Shown here in pieces: positions 1-12,644 of a DNA stretch of 64,000 nucleotides (positions are counted from its first letter, which is position 1; every line of letters begins with the position of its first letter). A program made the position numbers and the translations under genes. The notes under the pieces were generated by a model. It did no database searches. It was not told the DNA's origin and saw nothing but the letters and a program-made list of their open reading frames with translations. The DNA comes from Dryas octopetala (taxonomy: Eukaryota; Streptophyta; Magnoliopsida; Rosales; Rosaceae). The DNA is taken from assembly GCA_963921425.1 (NCBI GenBank), contig OY992832.1:21302835-21366834 (forward strand). The letters run 5' to 3'.

Positions 1-226
1 TATTCTTATTCACAGTTTCTTATGGCAATATGGTTCATCTGGGGAGAAATTGAGCTTCAGGAAATAGTGGGTGTGGCTCTAATCTTTTGAGAAGACCATC
101 AATCAATGTGTTTTTCTTGATTGATATACTGTGGATTCCCATCCTGTATAGACACAGGGTTAGTGTATCCAATTATATTTATGCAAGTCTCTGTCAACAT
201 TTCTGAATCTGTAATATATATTACAG
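1..226 (+). other. Upstream intron (and possible exon) of the SDR gene
   Basis: This stretch precedes the acceptor at 225-226 that opens the last exon of the SDR gene. An open stretch at about 82-160 could be the end of the preceding exon, because it is followed by a GTTAGT donor-like site near 160. I cannot match it confidently to the family, so it is left as intron or possible exon. Confidence 0.35.
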
Positions 227-661
227 GTTGGTGTTACCCATTATTTCTCTTACCTTAAAGCTAAGGAGGAGCTTGGCTATAGCCCAATGGTGACTCCTCG
301 AGAGGGCATGGCTGCTACAATCTCATACTGGCAGGAGAGGAAAAGGAAAACTCTGGATGGCCCTACAATATATGCCTGGCTCTTTTGTGTGATTGGCATG
401 GCCTCACTATTTTGTGCTGCATATTTGCCAGACATAGGACCTGTGCCACTCATCAGAGCTATTAGCCTCTTCTTTTTCCGTTCAATGCGGGTTGTGAGAC
501 TGGTATTCCTTCTAGCTACTGCAGCGCATATTGGAGAGGCTGTGTACGCATGGCATCTAGCTAAAAGGGTGGATCCTGCTAACTCAAGAGGATGGTTTTG
601 GCAGACCTTCGCTCTTGGGATTTTTTCATTACGCTTTCTGTTGAAGAGAGCACGGAAGTAA
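227..661 (+). CDS. 3-beta-HSD/SDR-like protein, C-terminal exon (partial gene)
   Basis: This is the last exon, entered through an acceptor ending TTACAG at 226 and read in frame 1 to TAA at 659-661. The reading starts VGVTHYFSYLKAKEELGY and continues with PREGMAATISYW, the end of the catalytic region of plant 3-beta-hydroxysteroid dehydrogenase/isomerase-like SDRs (the At2g33630 type). A DUF4499-like hydrophobic tail follows, with membrane-like segments around LFCVIGMASLFCAAYL and FRSMRVVRLVFLLATAAH. It ends WFWQTFALGIFSLRFLLKRARK, a basic tail typical of an ER-membrane form. The Rossmann-fold N terminus lies left of the window, so substrate and activity cannot be judged here. The gene is transcribed toward the AHL gene (tail to tail). 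The family is recognised from memory, without a search. Confidence 0.82.
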   Translation, partial: VGVTHYFSYLKAKEELGYSPMVTPREGMAATISYWQERKRKTLDGPTIYAWLFCVIGMASLFCAAYLPDIGPVPLIRAISLFFFRSMRVVRLVFLLATAAHIGEAVYAWHLAKRVDPANSRGWFWQTFALGIFSLRFLLKRARK

Positions 662-884
662 GGCAGCTGCTCCTTAATTAATAATGTACGCCTGTAGTGT
701 ACTTTCAGTTGTTAAATACCAGTTTTATGCATATGAGGTATGAGAGAAGATGGTTTTATGGTTTTAAAGATTCCTCTGTGACTCCAGGGATGGACAAGAT
801 ATCTTATGGTTCCTAAGAAAGTTGAAGCAAATGTGATTCTTACTGGTTATCTTTAAGGATTCATGTTGTGTGAAAGAAATCCAA

Positions 885-1310
885 GTGGTCAATTTTAGTG
901 CACCAAACTACAACTGCATCAAGTTCCCTTTGTGTGACATCGAGACCCCTCATAGTCCATTTAACTGCACTAGGTTCAATTGTTACCAAGGACTTCTCAT
1001 GAATCGATTCACAGCATTAACCTAAGATGACATCAAGGATCCATCGTGGTCCATTTTAGTGCACTTGGCTAAAATGAAAAACTAAAATGGAACGAAGGAT
1101 TTAACAACCCAAAATAATGGCACCAAAGTTATGACCCTCATGGTTCATTCTAGTGCACTATGTTAAGAGGACATCGAAAAACCCATCATGCCATTCTAGT
1201 GAACTAAGCTAAAATGACATCGAGGACTCCTCATGGTCTGTGACTCTGTTGTAGTGCGCATTAAGCTGAATTGGCATCAATGACACCTCCTGGCCCATTC
1301 TATTGCTATG
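885..1310. repeat. Degenerate ~60-70 bp tandem repeat
   Basis: Blocks containing variants of CATCGAGGACTCCTCATGGT followed by CCATTCTAGTGCACTAAGCT recur about six times at 900-1300 with many substitutions. It is an old minisatellite-like array in the spacer between the SDR and AHL genes. No coding function is visible. The rest of 662-1798 is plain AT-rich 3' flank. Confidence 0.6.
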
Positions 1311-1798
1311 CACCACTCACAATCACCAAAAAACAAAACAATATAAAAACAAACAAAAAAGGTTATGGCAGCATCATAGCCCAAAAAGAACATCTGAGCC
1401 TAGAAACCAAAATTATTTGAATAAAATTGGTACCAATTACCATCTTATCATTAAAGAGAAAGGTGAAATCCAGCATATGTTATTCCCAACAAGGACTAAA
1501 AGTACAACAAGCCAACACATGATAAACTAGATCTCCAACTAGTCCTAATCCTACCAAGTCCTAGAAGCACAAGCCTTAAATCTAATTTCTATTTGACAGT
1601 GACACGCACTGTCATGTAGTTTACCTGGTTGACCATAAATTTCAGCTGTAAAGCATTCTACAGTACTTATTCTACGAAAATTAAACTACAACACGGTTTC
1701 AGCGGGTGTCCTCAACGCTATGAATGAAATTATGAAGCACAACATTGCTGATCATGCCTATTACACAAATTAGTGAAAAGGCCTGAGTTACGAAAGAT

Positions 1799-4700
1799 TC
1801 ACTTCCATGGCATGCTTGACATGCCTTGTGGGTTACTGTTATTGCAGACAGTACTCTGGTTCAGTGGACTCCCAGGTCCACCCGAAGATTCACTGAGAGT
1901 TCCGCGTGAAGGTGGGCTACTGGCCCCTGTTGCAAGCCTTGGTCCTGCTGACATTTGGTTTGCTGTCTTTGATGGTTTTTGACCATCTGCAATAAAACTT
2001 GCAACAACTACCTGCAATACATTGGGAATTAAAAAATGACTGGTTCTATTAGATTCAATCACATGTAAAAGCTGTATCTGGCAGTAGTAATAATACCAAG
2101 AAAAACCCTGTTTTTTCAAGATATAAATATATAGAATACAGTCCACAGAATATATGGCTTGCTCAATTTATCAAAACAATTTATAGAACCACACATATCG
2201 TGGAAAATATTCCACATGCCTCTTCATTTCCTTGAACCATTAATTCTCACATCATAAGTTCAAAAGAAAAAATAATTGTTTCGGAGAAGTTAAAAAAGTG
2301 TACCTGAACAGGGGAGGCAGCTGTTAAAACACCTGCCACACAACCACCTAAAACTCGACCATCTGGGCCAGATAATGACACACTTAAAGCCCCAGTTCCA
2401 GTTAAAACCCCAGTTCCACTCTGGGGACTAGCATTTTCAGATAGAAGAAACGATCCAGAAAGTGATATAATTTCAAACCGCCCCTGCATATGGAAATTCA
2501 TAAAAGAAGGACTTAGCAGAGCATATTTCACAGATCAGAAAATATTAATAAAACAAAGTGTACCCCTTATGGTAACTACCAAATGATTAAGTAGCAAAAT
2601 TTTTATGACAATTACTCATGTTAAGCCAGGCAATCTAACTACAAAAAGCGGCAATATCATAAACATCAAAAGATCTCTTCTTTTTACCATATTGGTAGAA
2701 CCAAGTGGGTAGGATAATGCCATGAATATGAGAAATTTATAGAAATAGAGTGCTTTTCTTTTACAACGTCGTGGAGTGCATATAAACTTTTACCGTTAAA
2801 CAAATTCACTACCAAGCATAACATCACTGACAACATTTAATTTCAGTACTGCCATTAATCATGACAGATACCAAATCCTACCCTTAACCAAAGAGCAAAC
2901 CTGCCTTGTACGTGCTCCCAAAGGAAACCCAGATATTCAGTATCTCATTTGTTTAAATCTTTGGTCTTCAAATGTGCTCAACACAAACTTTAATCATGTG
3001 AAAATATGATGGCATAAAGTCATCAGTTCAGGCACAATCACATTCCCTAACAGAAAATTAACCAACTGTTCCTCGAGACAAACTTAAATTATCATGTGAA
3101 TACATGACGGCATAAAGTCATCAGTTCAAACACAATCATCTTTACTAACAGAAAATTAGCTAACTGTTCCAAGAAAGATTTAGGATAATTCTCTCCAGAC
3201 AACATTCCCAGAGGACAACTATTGATGCCTAACATACTTCCAACTAAACTGTATCAAAAAGTCAACATATTATATGTAACAGTTCATCCTGGATACAAGG
3301 AAAGGCCAAAAGACTAGTTAGCAATTTCACAAACCTCATACGTTACAGTTCCACCAGTTGATGGTTGGAGAAGAGCCACACTAGATATGGCTCCAATTGC
3401 AGATATGATACAAACAGCCCTAAGACCACTCTGAGTTAATGACATTATTTTTGATGAGATATCCTGAAAGATTAAATGCATCAAAATGAATTCCATTACC
3501 ATAATCAACGAGAAAATGATGAGTATAAAAGCCAAAAAGTAAAGTAGGCATATAAAAGATAATCAACCTTCAATTATATTATGTACCTAGCTCACTGATA
3601 GCCTTGGAAGAATTTTAAGGGTATATTTCTTTTAAGAATAAGTCATTAGACTCTAAAGTATATCTGTGATATGAACTTTCACTCACATGGGACAATAATC
3701 CAGAAAATTGTGAAGGAAACTGCAACACTCCAATGCCGCAATTACTCTCTAGAATTCTAAATTGTGCTCTTTAATTCAAATGCTACTCACTTTTCGGACC
3801 AAAATTATTTGAATTTAACTCATAAAATAATTATTTGAGTTTAACATACCCAACACTCCCAACCTCATTCACCTTCCATTTTCCCAATACACATTGAAAC
3901 TAATTGTGATTAATTTCAGTACACGAAGAATCAACGAGAAAAAGGAGGAGCTTTACAAGATTCACTAGATGAATACGTAACGCATACATTCATGCATCCA
4001 TTTATCGTAATTGGTGAAAAAGAATTTAATCATTCAAATTAAGAAGTTATTAAAAAAAGGAAGAGATTAGCATATAGAAAATATGGAAACGCCAAGGACA
4101 ACTAAGGGTTTAATATACACGAACAGATAATAGGCCGTTCATCAACAATAGCCCTGAACTATGACTGATCATCAAAATGATACTCAAACTTTCAAATCAC
4201 TCTGTGTGGCCCTCAAGCTTTGGTACCATCCACCAATGTAGTACCTGTTGTCAAATCTTTTAAAATTTTCGTCAAAATTAATCACGTGCCATGCACGTAA
4301 CCTCTTTTTAAGGGGTATATTTCTCAAATGAAAACCTCTTTCTTTCAACACTCTCTCTCTCTCTCTCTCTCATCGCATTATCTCTGTCACCCTATCTCTC
4401 TTCCCCCCCTCCCTCTCTCTCTTCTTTCTCCCTTTCGAAGCCAAGCAGCCCTGTCATGAGACCAAATCAGCAAGGTCGATGATGGGTTGGTTGAAAGTGG
4501 GTGTAGGTTCTTGTGGGTGGTAAGGAAAAGCTAGTTTGACAGGCGAAAGAAGAAGATGGTTTAGATGATGAGGTAATTGGACATAAAATTATGAGGAAAA
4601 TGAAGGACAAGGGGTTGGTGGTGAAGAACAGGGTGCACCAAGGAGAAATCTTGGACTACAAAGCTGCGTCGCATGGTGTTCGAGATGTAGCTTGGCCACA

Positions 4701-7700
4701 GAGGTGGTTGAGAGGAGTGGACTGGGGATTTGGGCCAAAAGTTGGGCTTGGGGTGGTGATGATCAGGCGGTGGTGAATGTATAACAGATTGCTAATTAAG
4801 ATTTATAAAGAACTGATGCAAGTGAAGCTCTGAGAGTGCAAGCTGCAAGAATTGGAGAAGAGACTAAGAAGGCTGCTGGAATTGGTGGGGCCCATGAGAA
4901 AATGTTCAACCGTTCAAGGGACTCATTGAGGAGTGGAAGAAGAATATAGCATGAGTAATTGATACTTTCTCTGTTCATAATGGTCTGTTCCAGTAGTAAA
5001 AGCAAAGAACTTTTTCAACCATTTTATATGGATGACGATGACATGTGTACAAAGAAACGCAGATAAAAGCCCAATTCGGCAGAGAGAGAAAGAGGAGAGG
5101 GTGATGGAGAGAGTTCCCGGAGATAGAGAGTAGAAAGTTGAGAGAGGAGAGAGGAGAGAGAGAGAAAGAGTGAGAAATGGAAGGAAAGGGTATCAGAGAG
5201 AGAAAAGAGTTGAGAGAGTTTTTGTTTGACAAAAATGCCCCTAAAAGATAAGTCACGTGCACCAAAGATGATCAATTTTGACAGAAATTTTGACGAATCT
5301 GATTTAAGGTACCACATTAATGAATGGTAATGAAGCTTGAGAGCCACATTGAGTGATATGCAAGTTTGAGGGCCATATTGATAATCAAGTCATAGTTCAA
5401 GGACCATTGCTGATAAAAAGCCTAGATAATATGTATAGTGCAATCAAATAATATTTCTAGCTCAATAATTATTCAAGACTAAGAATACGGTGATGTTCAA
5501 ACATGGAAGGAGCCGGAAAAATAAATTATTAAAGAAAGAAAAGGGCAACGAGAAACCTCGCCAGCTTTTACAGTGATAATATGTGGCGTAAATCCAAACC
5601 CTGCAGATCCTACAAACAGAAAAAAAAAAAAAAAAATTAAACCATAATCCAGGTATTATTATACAGTATGTTACAGAAAAATTGAATTTTTGAAAAGGAA
5701 ATAATAAAATAAGATCACCCTGCACGCCTGCATGCATAAGTTATCTATATATATGAAGTCAGAAGGGAAGTTGATGAAACTTCCAAAATTCCTTAAAATA
5801 TAATCTGTTTAAAAAGATTTAAAGAAGTAACCACATATATTAAAGAAAACGACCTGAAATACCTCAGTTTTCACCCCACTACTTTTCAAGTTGCAATTGA
5901 ATTTCTCCATCTTCCTTCACACACAATGGGAAAGGTTTGGAACACAGTGAGTATAAAAGTGGTTTTACAATTTCTTCTCATTGGTATTCAAAGGGTCCGA
6001 CTAATCTTATTCTTCTAATTGATATTTCACAATTCCTTTTACTATGTTCTGCTTTCTTTCTTTTTTATTATTTGGTGGGATTTTGTTGTTGCTATATTGC
6101 AGCAACAATCTTCATTGCTCAGGTTGGTGGGCTTTAGTTGGTGCTTTGATTGTTTCAGAGGCTTTCGGGTGATGAAGGTGAAAAGAATATTTTTGATGAG
6201 CAGCACTTGAGAAGCATCCTAACTATTCTTTCAACTAGTATTTATTTTTTAAGTTAGTTTATTCAAAGTTCACGTGGAAGGCATTCGTGCTTGATAAAAT
6301 GTGCATGGAATACATTACGTTGCATGTGCTATAGAAAAACCCTATTGGCACGCGCTGGAGCGTGTATCAAGGAGCTAGTATATATAAACCAAATAAACGA
6401 ATTTGCTGCATTGTTTATTCTATTTCTATCAATTGATGGTTGAAAATCTAAATTTAATATAATAAGGAAACTTAAGCAAGTATGAGGACTTCTCTTCTCA
6501 TAGATGGAAAATTTAAAAAGGAAAAGTTAAGAAGCATACTAAATTGACGCTGACAAAACCATATTTGAACATCAAAATTCTTACTAAAATCTTATCAATA
6601 TAGTTCTGCTGTAAAAGAGACTGGAGATAAACCATTTAAAAAACTAACTCCATTTGCAAAGAAAATCATAAGTTGCAGCCAATACCAAAAATCATTATCA
6701 TCCTATGATCTCATATTCGCATGAAAATATGATGAATATCAAGAGAGTCAAGATCATTATATAAGCCAACAGTATTCAATTGCAATACAGCAGCAATCAA
6801 GGGCAGAAAGGTAAATCTGACCCATAAGATTTTATAGACATCGAACGGATCCCAAGTTCCAGCAACCTTATACCCTATTTTATTTCACAGAGCTATCCAC
6901 AAATATATACAGTGATTAATTCCATGACAACGACCACTCCTATCTCCTGCTAGAAACCCGAACAGGAACAACCTCCTCCAACAGAGATTTTAATAAGCAC
7001 AAATTAAACAGGCATGGGATAACTGAATAAGTCAAAGCCACTGTTTGCTTAAAACCAACAGTCGAAACATTGAAATATCATAACACCACGTGACTGAAGG
7101 GTGGTAATGCAAAATAATAAACAACAAAAACAATATCAAATACACAAAGCATAGCAGAATTAAAACACTAACGCCACATAAAATAAACAGCAAACCCAAT
7201 AAGATTCAACGGATTTTAAAAAAAAAAACAAAAAACAAAAAAAAACCAATTAGATTAATAAAAAAGAAAAAAGGGTTTTTACCCAAAGCTGCCGATTGTT
7301 GCTTCTTAGTAGAACCAGGTGGTCTGCCTCTGGCTTTCTTCATGGAAGTGGGTGAGGCATTACCTCCAGAAGGAGGAGGAGGAGGAGAAAAACCCTCATT
7401 GTTCTGAGTGACGGTGGCAGACGGAGGGGCTGAAGGTGACAGACCCAATGCCATGGTACCATCAGGCCCGTACTTCCTCGGCCTCCCTCTCTTCCTCTTC
7501 AGCGGCTCGGAACCCATGTTCATGTTAAGCACAGGAGGGCTCAGAACAGCAGCCTCCACAGAACCCTCGACGGCGGCCGGAACAGAACCACCGGCGGAGG
7601 CGGAGGCGTTCTGGTAAGTGGGTGAGGCGGCGGCGGCGGTGGGGTTGTAAAGAGCATTAGAAGCGGCGTCGGCGGGAGAGAAGTTCAAGCGCATGTTGTG

Positions 7701-7808
7701 AATGGCGGACTGTGACGACTGCGACTGTGACTGTAGAGGACTGCTGTTCTGCAGACCCAGGCCGAAGGGCTCTCTACTCGTCATCACTCCTGTCTCAGAT
7801 CCTGACAT
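1799..7808 (-). CDS. AT-hook motif nuclear-localized protein (AHL, type with two AT-hooks)
   Basis: A complete five-exon gene on the minus strand. The coding exons are 7283-7808, 5557-5609, 3335-3463, 2304-2483 and 1799-2011, all with GT-AG junctions. They total 1101 nt in phase and give 366 residues. The protein has a Ser/Gln/Ala-rich N terminus, then AT-hook 1 (RGRPRKYGPDG, about residues 107-117) and AT-hook 2 (RGRPPGS, about 160-166). The PPC/DUF296 domain begins GFGFTPHIITVKAGE and contains the core GRFEIISLSGSF (237-248) and VLTAASPVQVVVASF. AHL proteins bind the minor groove of AT-rich DNA through the hooks and form trimers through the PPC domain in the nucleus, acting on matrix attachment and transcription. 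Having both hook types places it with AHL1/AHL10-like proteins, and its place beside SWI3B suggests the AHL10 orthologue. Intron 2 carries a transposon. No breaks were seen. Confidence 0.92.
4133..5423. mobile_element. Mutator-like non-autonomous element with ~180-bp TIRs, in AHL intron 2
   Basis: The ends are long inverted repeats. The left begins GGCCGTTCATCAACAATAG, and the reverse complement of the right end begins AGGCTTTTTATCAGCAATGG. Similarity continues for about 180 bp on each side through a CACGTGC-type motif and an AAAGGGG-type motif. The direct repeat AGATAATA flanks the element (4125-4132 and 5424-5431; 8 bp, or 9 with one mismatch). The interior has CT/GA microsatellites (4348-4372 and 5085-5220) and no transposase-like reading frame. 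It lies wholly in intron 2 and should be spliced out. Confidence 0.8.
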
Positions 7809-8540
7809 TTCTTCTTTTCTTTTTGTTTTTTTTATTGTTGTTTGCTTTGCAGTTTGTAGTTGTACTTAAATACCCTAAGACCAATCCCTGAGACACAAAT
7901 CCCTAGCAAAAAACAAACTTAGCTAATTACAGTTTGCACCCATTAAGTATGGGAAATTTTCACTTTGCTCCCCATTGTTTAAAAAGTCCCACTTTTGTAC
8001 ATTTATTACCCTTGGATTTGTAATAAATGGCCAGCTAGGATTAAACAAGGAAAACAAACAAAGAAAAAACTAGCAGGGAATCCAAGTTCCAAAAGGTGAC
8101 CTTTTAAACCCTCCATTAATCTGATTATTAAGTGAAACGTTATCTGCATATGTGGCAGATGTCATTTTTATACCTATATGGACTGGCTAAGTAGATATGA
8201 TGTGTCTTTTAAAATATGTAATTGTGTGTAATAGTAACACCACTTAAATAAATTATACATGTGTTATAATAAAACGCTATCGGCGCCGTCACATTCAATA
8301 ACCTTTTGTATTTTGAGACTTCAAGAAAATCATGTTTTATCATTAGCCAATTTAAGAATCAAAAAAATGAAAAGAAAGAATTTGAAAGAAAAACCCCATA
8401 TGCAATGCCACGCCGCAACACCTCGTTGACTCTCTCTCGGCCATGGTAAATCTACCATGGCTTTCACACCATTAAAACAAAACCATGACCTACAAATCTA
8501 TTATCGAGGATGACTATGATCTCCCTTAAATGGGGAATTC
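7809..8540 (-). promoter_or_regulatory. AHL upstream/promoter interval
   Basis: This is the 5' flank of the AHL gene, head-side to a solo LTR about 730 bp away. It starts with a T/A-rich leader (7810-7860). I saw no convincing TATA box to assign. The interval otherwise holds AT-rich unique-looking sequence and no gene. Confidence 0.4.
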
Positions 8541-8545
8541 TAAAG

Positions 8546-9500
8546 TGTTTGTGGATAAATTCACATAGATTCAACGACCAACCACATACTTACACATGGC
8601 ATGACAGATCCTACATGACATATTGACCAGTCAACCACCTTAGCCACCTCATCATTCCAGCTTAATTACGCTTCGATCTAAACCTAACATCACTATTCGG
8701 TCCAAGTCAAACAAGTTCAAGGCAAACTTGGACGATCTCGTCGCCATCAGATCGCCTTTCCTTTCAGCTCGGCTTGGCTTGGCTCATACGAAGTATTTCC
8801 AATCTGCTACATTCGACTACCTCATACTTAGCAAATTTATGGATAACAGATACCCGACTCGGCTTGGGGACTACCATCCACCGCTCTTCTAGAAGGTCCA
8901 AATAATATCTTCAGCCATACTCAAGTGGCTATCACCTGACAATCCCACTGTTCCTGACAGACTAACTTGAGATAGGACTGCTAGGGATATCCACCACCCC
9001 AAAGTCACATTGGCATTTAATGCAAGCTTGCTAGGTAGTTGTGCATAGCACTATTTCAAACTGGTGACGTGGCCTCATCTCCATCGCTCATCAACATGTA
9101 GGTAAATATATTATTTACCTCTTCCTTGCCTATAAAAATGCACTTATAGCCACAAGGAAGGGGTTCACAAAAACCCTCCTAAACAAACACACACCCCTTG
9201 AGAGAATAACTCAGAAGATCTTACCTTATTCTTCCTTATTCTCCCAAGTTCATACCTTATTCTTGCTTAACTACCTCTACTTACTCATTACTGACTTAAT
9301 CATCGAAGCGTATTTGGCTGGTATCATACTGGTGCTACTTCCTTTGATTCTTGTTCATGCAGGTCATATTTGTCTAAGTTCATCAGCAAGCCAGTTCATC
9401 ACCAACCATCCATGTTCACCCTTTACGAACTAGGGCAGAATCAGCATCCACATCATCCATTTGAAGTTATTGCATCATCTTACAGATTTTTGCATCAACA
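8546..9500 (+). mobile_element. Solo LTR (~955 bp), family 1
   Basis: It begins TGTTTGTGGATAAATTCACA and ends TTTTTGCATCAACA (TG...CA). The 5-bp direct repeat TAAAG flanks it (8541-8545 and 9501-9505). A TATAAAAATG box lies near 9130 and transcript-leader-like sequence follows it. No internal retrotransposon region is attached, so this is an LTR left by recombination. A second solo copy in opposite orientation is at 40584-41583. Confidence 0.85.
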
Positions 9501-9505
9501 TAAAG

Positions 9506-10718
9506 ACACCCCACAATTTTTTTCTCTTAAATCTCACACTTAAATTTTCTTTAAATAGAAAAATTTATCCTTATGTGAATTGACCATCAAAGAAAAAGTT
9601 ATTATTTTTTATCTAATTTATCTACATATCCCACCAGCTATACCTTCATAAACTCCTCACCATGTTCAACCTCTTACTCTCAAACTCCTATTTTGAAGCT
9701 TAGTGAGCCCTAACAAGATTTATGGCTCACATTGATCCATACAATCTACCTTACATGAATGGAGAGTTAAATCGTCTCTTGGGAACCTCCACTTGAGGCA
9801 TGAGTTAAAAGTTTTTATTTTGTCGAAGCTTTTGCTTACTTGGGGGTTGTTGGTCACAATTTTGTTCATCATACCAATACATAAAAAGTTTGGATTGATC
9901 AGTAAGTTATTGCCAAACTTTTAACAGCACATTCGATCACACACTATTGAAGATTTGTAAAAGAGTTTGATGGTTGTCCATTGGACAGTGCTTAGTAAAA
10001 AAAATTCAATTCGTTTATAAAGGTATACTAATGTCGTATGGAAATTAAATTGAAATGATAACTTCATTTTCTATTTTTGATAACCGAGAGTGTCCTAAAT
10101 CAACTTTCGTGCACCAGATTAATTTTTTGGGCAACTGATTTTTCAATATAAAACCTCCCAATAGTACTCCCAAACCACTCCAAAGTCATTATGGTATATC
10201 ATCAATCTATGAAATAATTCAAAAACAAAAAAAATACAAGATTTGCAACTTAAAATTAAAACCTATATATTTGAATTTGAAATTATTTAGAAGTTCAAAG
10301 GTCAATGTAGGGTGAGAGTTGCTGATATGGTGGAACGAAAGACTTGCTTCAACGGCGACGTTCGTCGACTTTAGTGGCGATGGTCAACTTCGATGGGGGT
10401 ATTTTGAGAATGTGAAGTAGGTGTAGTAAGAAAATGTTATTAATTATAATAAGTGTGGGCTAACGTTGTTGTCAGCTTGTGGGGTTTGAAAAGAAAATTG
10501 TGGAATTTATTTAGAAGCCCCCTCTTAAATCCACTAGCAAAGCTCTAAATGCATTCCCAAAAAATCAATTCCGCGTGAACTAAAGGCCTAAATGCATTAC
10601 TACCCAGGTGTACTTGTCCATGTTTTTTCTTTTTTGACATCAAATACTTGTCTCTGTTATAGAACCATACTAAATTTAGCCCATTCTCTACTATTTTCAA
10701 ACAAAACATACTTTTCAA
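9506..10718. other. Gene-free spacer
   Basis: AT-rich intergenic sequence between the solo LTR and a Mutator-like element. No reading frame, RNA gene or defined repeat could be supported here. Confidence 0.5.
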
Positions 10719-11410
10719 TAAATTCAAGGAAAACTATCAACCATGGCGCTTTTGCATGAGCCATTTTTAAATATGTCACTTTTTGAAGAATCTTATACAG
10801 AACGGCGCTTTGGACATGTACAAAGTCAAGTGCCCTTCACTTAAACCTTTTTTCTCCCTCTTTTTCTTTCTATGTCGATGATTTGTCGATAAATAGTTTA
10901 TAATTCGAATAAGTACTTTGCTATAACAATGTAAATGAAAAATTGTCAATATTAGTTGATAATTTGTTGAAAATGGTCGATAATTGCATATAAATCATAA
11001 ATGGTTGATAATTGTCGATAATTATTATAAATTATCAAAAATTAAATAATAAATTGTTGATATTTTAATATTTCATTTGTATTATTTTATCTTCATATCT
11101 CTCCTTTTTCTTTTTCTTTTTTCATATTTCTGCAACCCAAAAAAATTATTTGGCAAGTTGTAGAATTTGGATGAGTTTTCCAATTTTTTAAAGTGAACTG
11201 TTGTAAATTCGCTATTTTTCTTAGATGTTAGTGATAGAATTAGACATAGCTCATTGATAATGGATTCAAGATCAGGTAGAGGTTCAAGATCTACCCTTGT
11301 AGACCGTCCAAGGGCTACAAGCCTACAACCATATGAATTATGTAAATGGAAACCCAATTACACAAAAGGAGACCATTAAATTTATCAATGACCATATAAT
11401 TTAGTATTTA

Positions 11411-12223
11411 TGGTGCGTTTGGATGAAGTAGTTTGAAATTACTAAGGAATTCACAAATGACGGAATTTAAAACGATGTGATTTAAAATTCTAGAATATGT
11501 AAATTCCCTTGTTTGTATAACATGTAAACATAATGAAGTTTAAATACAGAATTTATAGTAATTTTAATTTTTGATGCATCAATTCAAAAGAGTGATGGTG
11601 ATGGTGGCAACAATAAAAATGATGTTTATGGTGAGTTGACCATATTGGTAGGGGTGATGGCCCACAAGCGGTGGGAGAAATAGTGGCGGCTAAAATTGGG
11701 GTGTTAGCGGTGGCGGTGGCGGTGGTGGTGGTGGTGGTGTCGGCAATGGCGGTGATGGTGGTGGCAGTGGTGATGGTGATGGTGATGGTGATGGTGATGG
11801 TGATGGTGATGGTGATGGCGGCGGTGATGGTGATGGTGATGGTGGTGATGGTGGTGATAGTGGTGATGGTGATGGTAATGGTGGTGGTGGCGGCGGCGGT
11901 GGTGGCGGTCTCGGTGTTGGTGGTGGTGGTGGCGACGGCGGCGGTGGTGTTAGTGGTGGTTGCATATGCGGCAGTGGTGGTAGTGTCGACATAGTCGACA
12001 AGACTTATTTTTCTTTTGTAAAAATTGAAATTTTGAAAATAATACCAATTTAGGTGGAATTTAAAGTTGGAATTTACAGCCTTTAAATCCCAAGTTTTTT
12101 TCCACATAGAATTTACAAAATTCTGTATTTATTGACCCAAACAAAGAAATTAGAGCATGTAATTTTTTAAATGCTGAGTTTTGTTTAAATTCCGAGTTTT
12201 TTTTCCTCCATCCAAACACACCA
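11411..12223. mobile_element. PIF/Harbinger-like MITE-type element, copy 1, with triplet-repeat core
   Basis: The ends are inverted repeats TGGTGCGTTTGGATG and CATCCAAACACACCA, flanked by the 3-bp TSD TTA (11408-11410 and 12224-12226). The interior has a GGN-triplet tract at about 11700-11965. A second, longer copy is at 50055-51006 and shares the flanking arms. It is nested in a Mutator-like element. Confidence 0.82.
11695..11970. repeat. Imperfect GGT/GAT/GGC trinucleotide and (GGTGAT)n tract
   Basis: The tract has a G-rich top strand and is made of GGT, GGC and GAT triplets, including a run of about eight GGTGAT hexamers near 11772-11815. It opens long reading frames in several phases, which are low-complexity artefacts. 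It is the core of the Harbinger-like element. Confidence 0.9.
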
Positions 12224-12644
12224 TTAGCCTCTATTTATCGGAAAATGTTGTAAACTCAAATATCGTGGACGAAAGTTGATTAATAAAAAATTGAATTCGT
12301 CATTTGAATTGTGTAAATGGAAACCCAAACGAATGACATCCATTGAATTTGTACAAATGGAAACCCATATAAATGGAAAACTTTTTAAATGACATCCATT
12401 GAATTATGTAACATGAAGTCATGAAGGATAGATAAGAGAGAGAATAGTTCTGAAGAGATAGGAAAGGAGAGAGAGGAGAGAATATCTGCACAGATAATAG
12501 AGAAGACAGACATGAGGGAGAAATTTTTTTTAAATGGAGGCCATGTTCAGGAACAAAGCGTTGTTTGTAAGAGTTTTCAAAAAGTGACGTTTGTGAAAAC
12601 TGATTATGCAAAGGTGCTAGGTTTGATAGTTTTCCTAAATTCAA

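Larger units (their letters stand above)
10728..12635. mobile_element. Mutator-like non-autonomous element with long TIRs
   Basis: The left end GGAAAACTATCAACCATGGC pairs with the right end, whose reverse complement begins GGAAAACTATCAAACCTAGC. The inverted similarity extends for about 100 bp through a CACTTTTTGAA motif. A perfect 9-bp TSD, TAAATTCAA, flanks it (10719-10727 and 12636-12644). It contains a complete nested PIF/Harbinger-like element (11411-12223). No transposase is visible. Confidence 0.85.

Noticed and set aside
1303-1530. 75-codon open frame on + strand
   Set aside because: Lys/Asn/Gln-rich composition from AT-rich spacer, no domain, no splice context.
11553-12107. Long Thr/Pro/Val/Met-rich open frames in several phases
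   Set aside because: They are translations of the GGN/GAT triplet tract inside a transposon. The same holds for 50199-50870.
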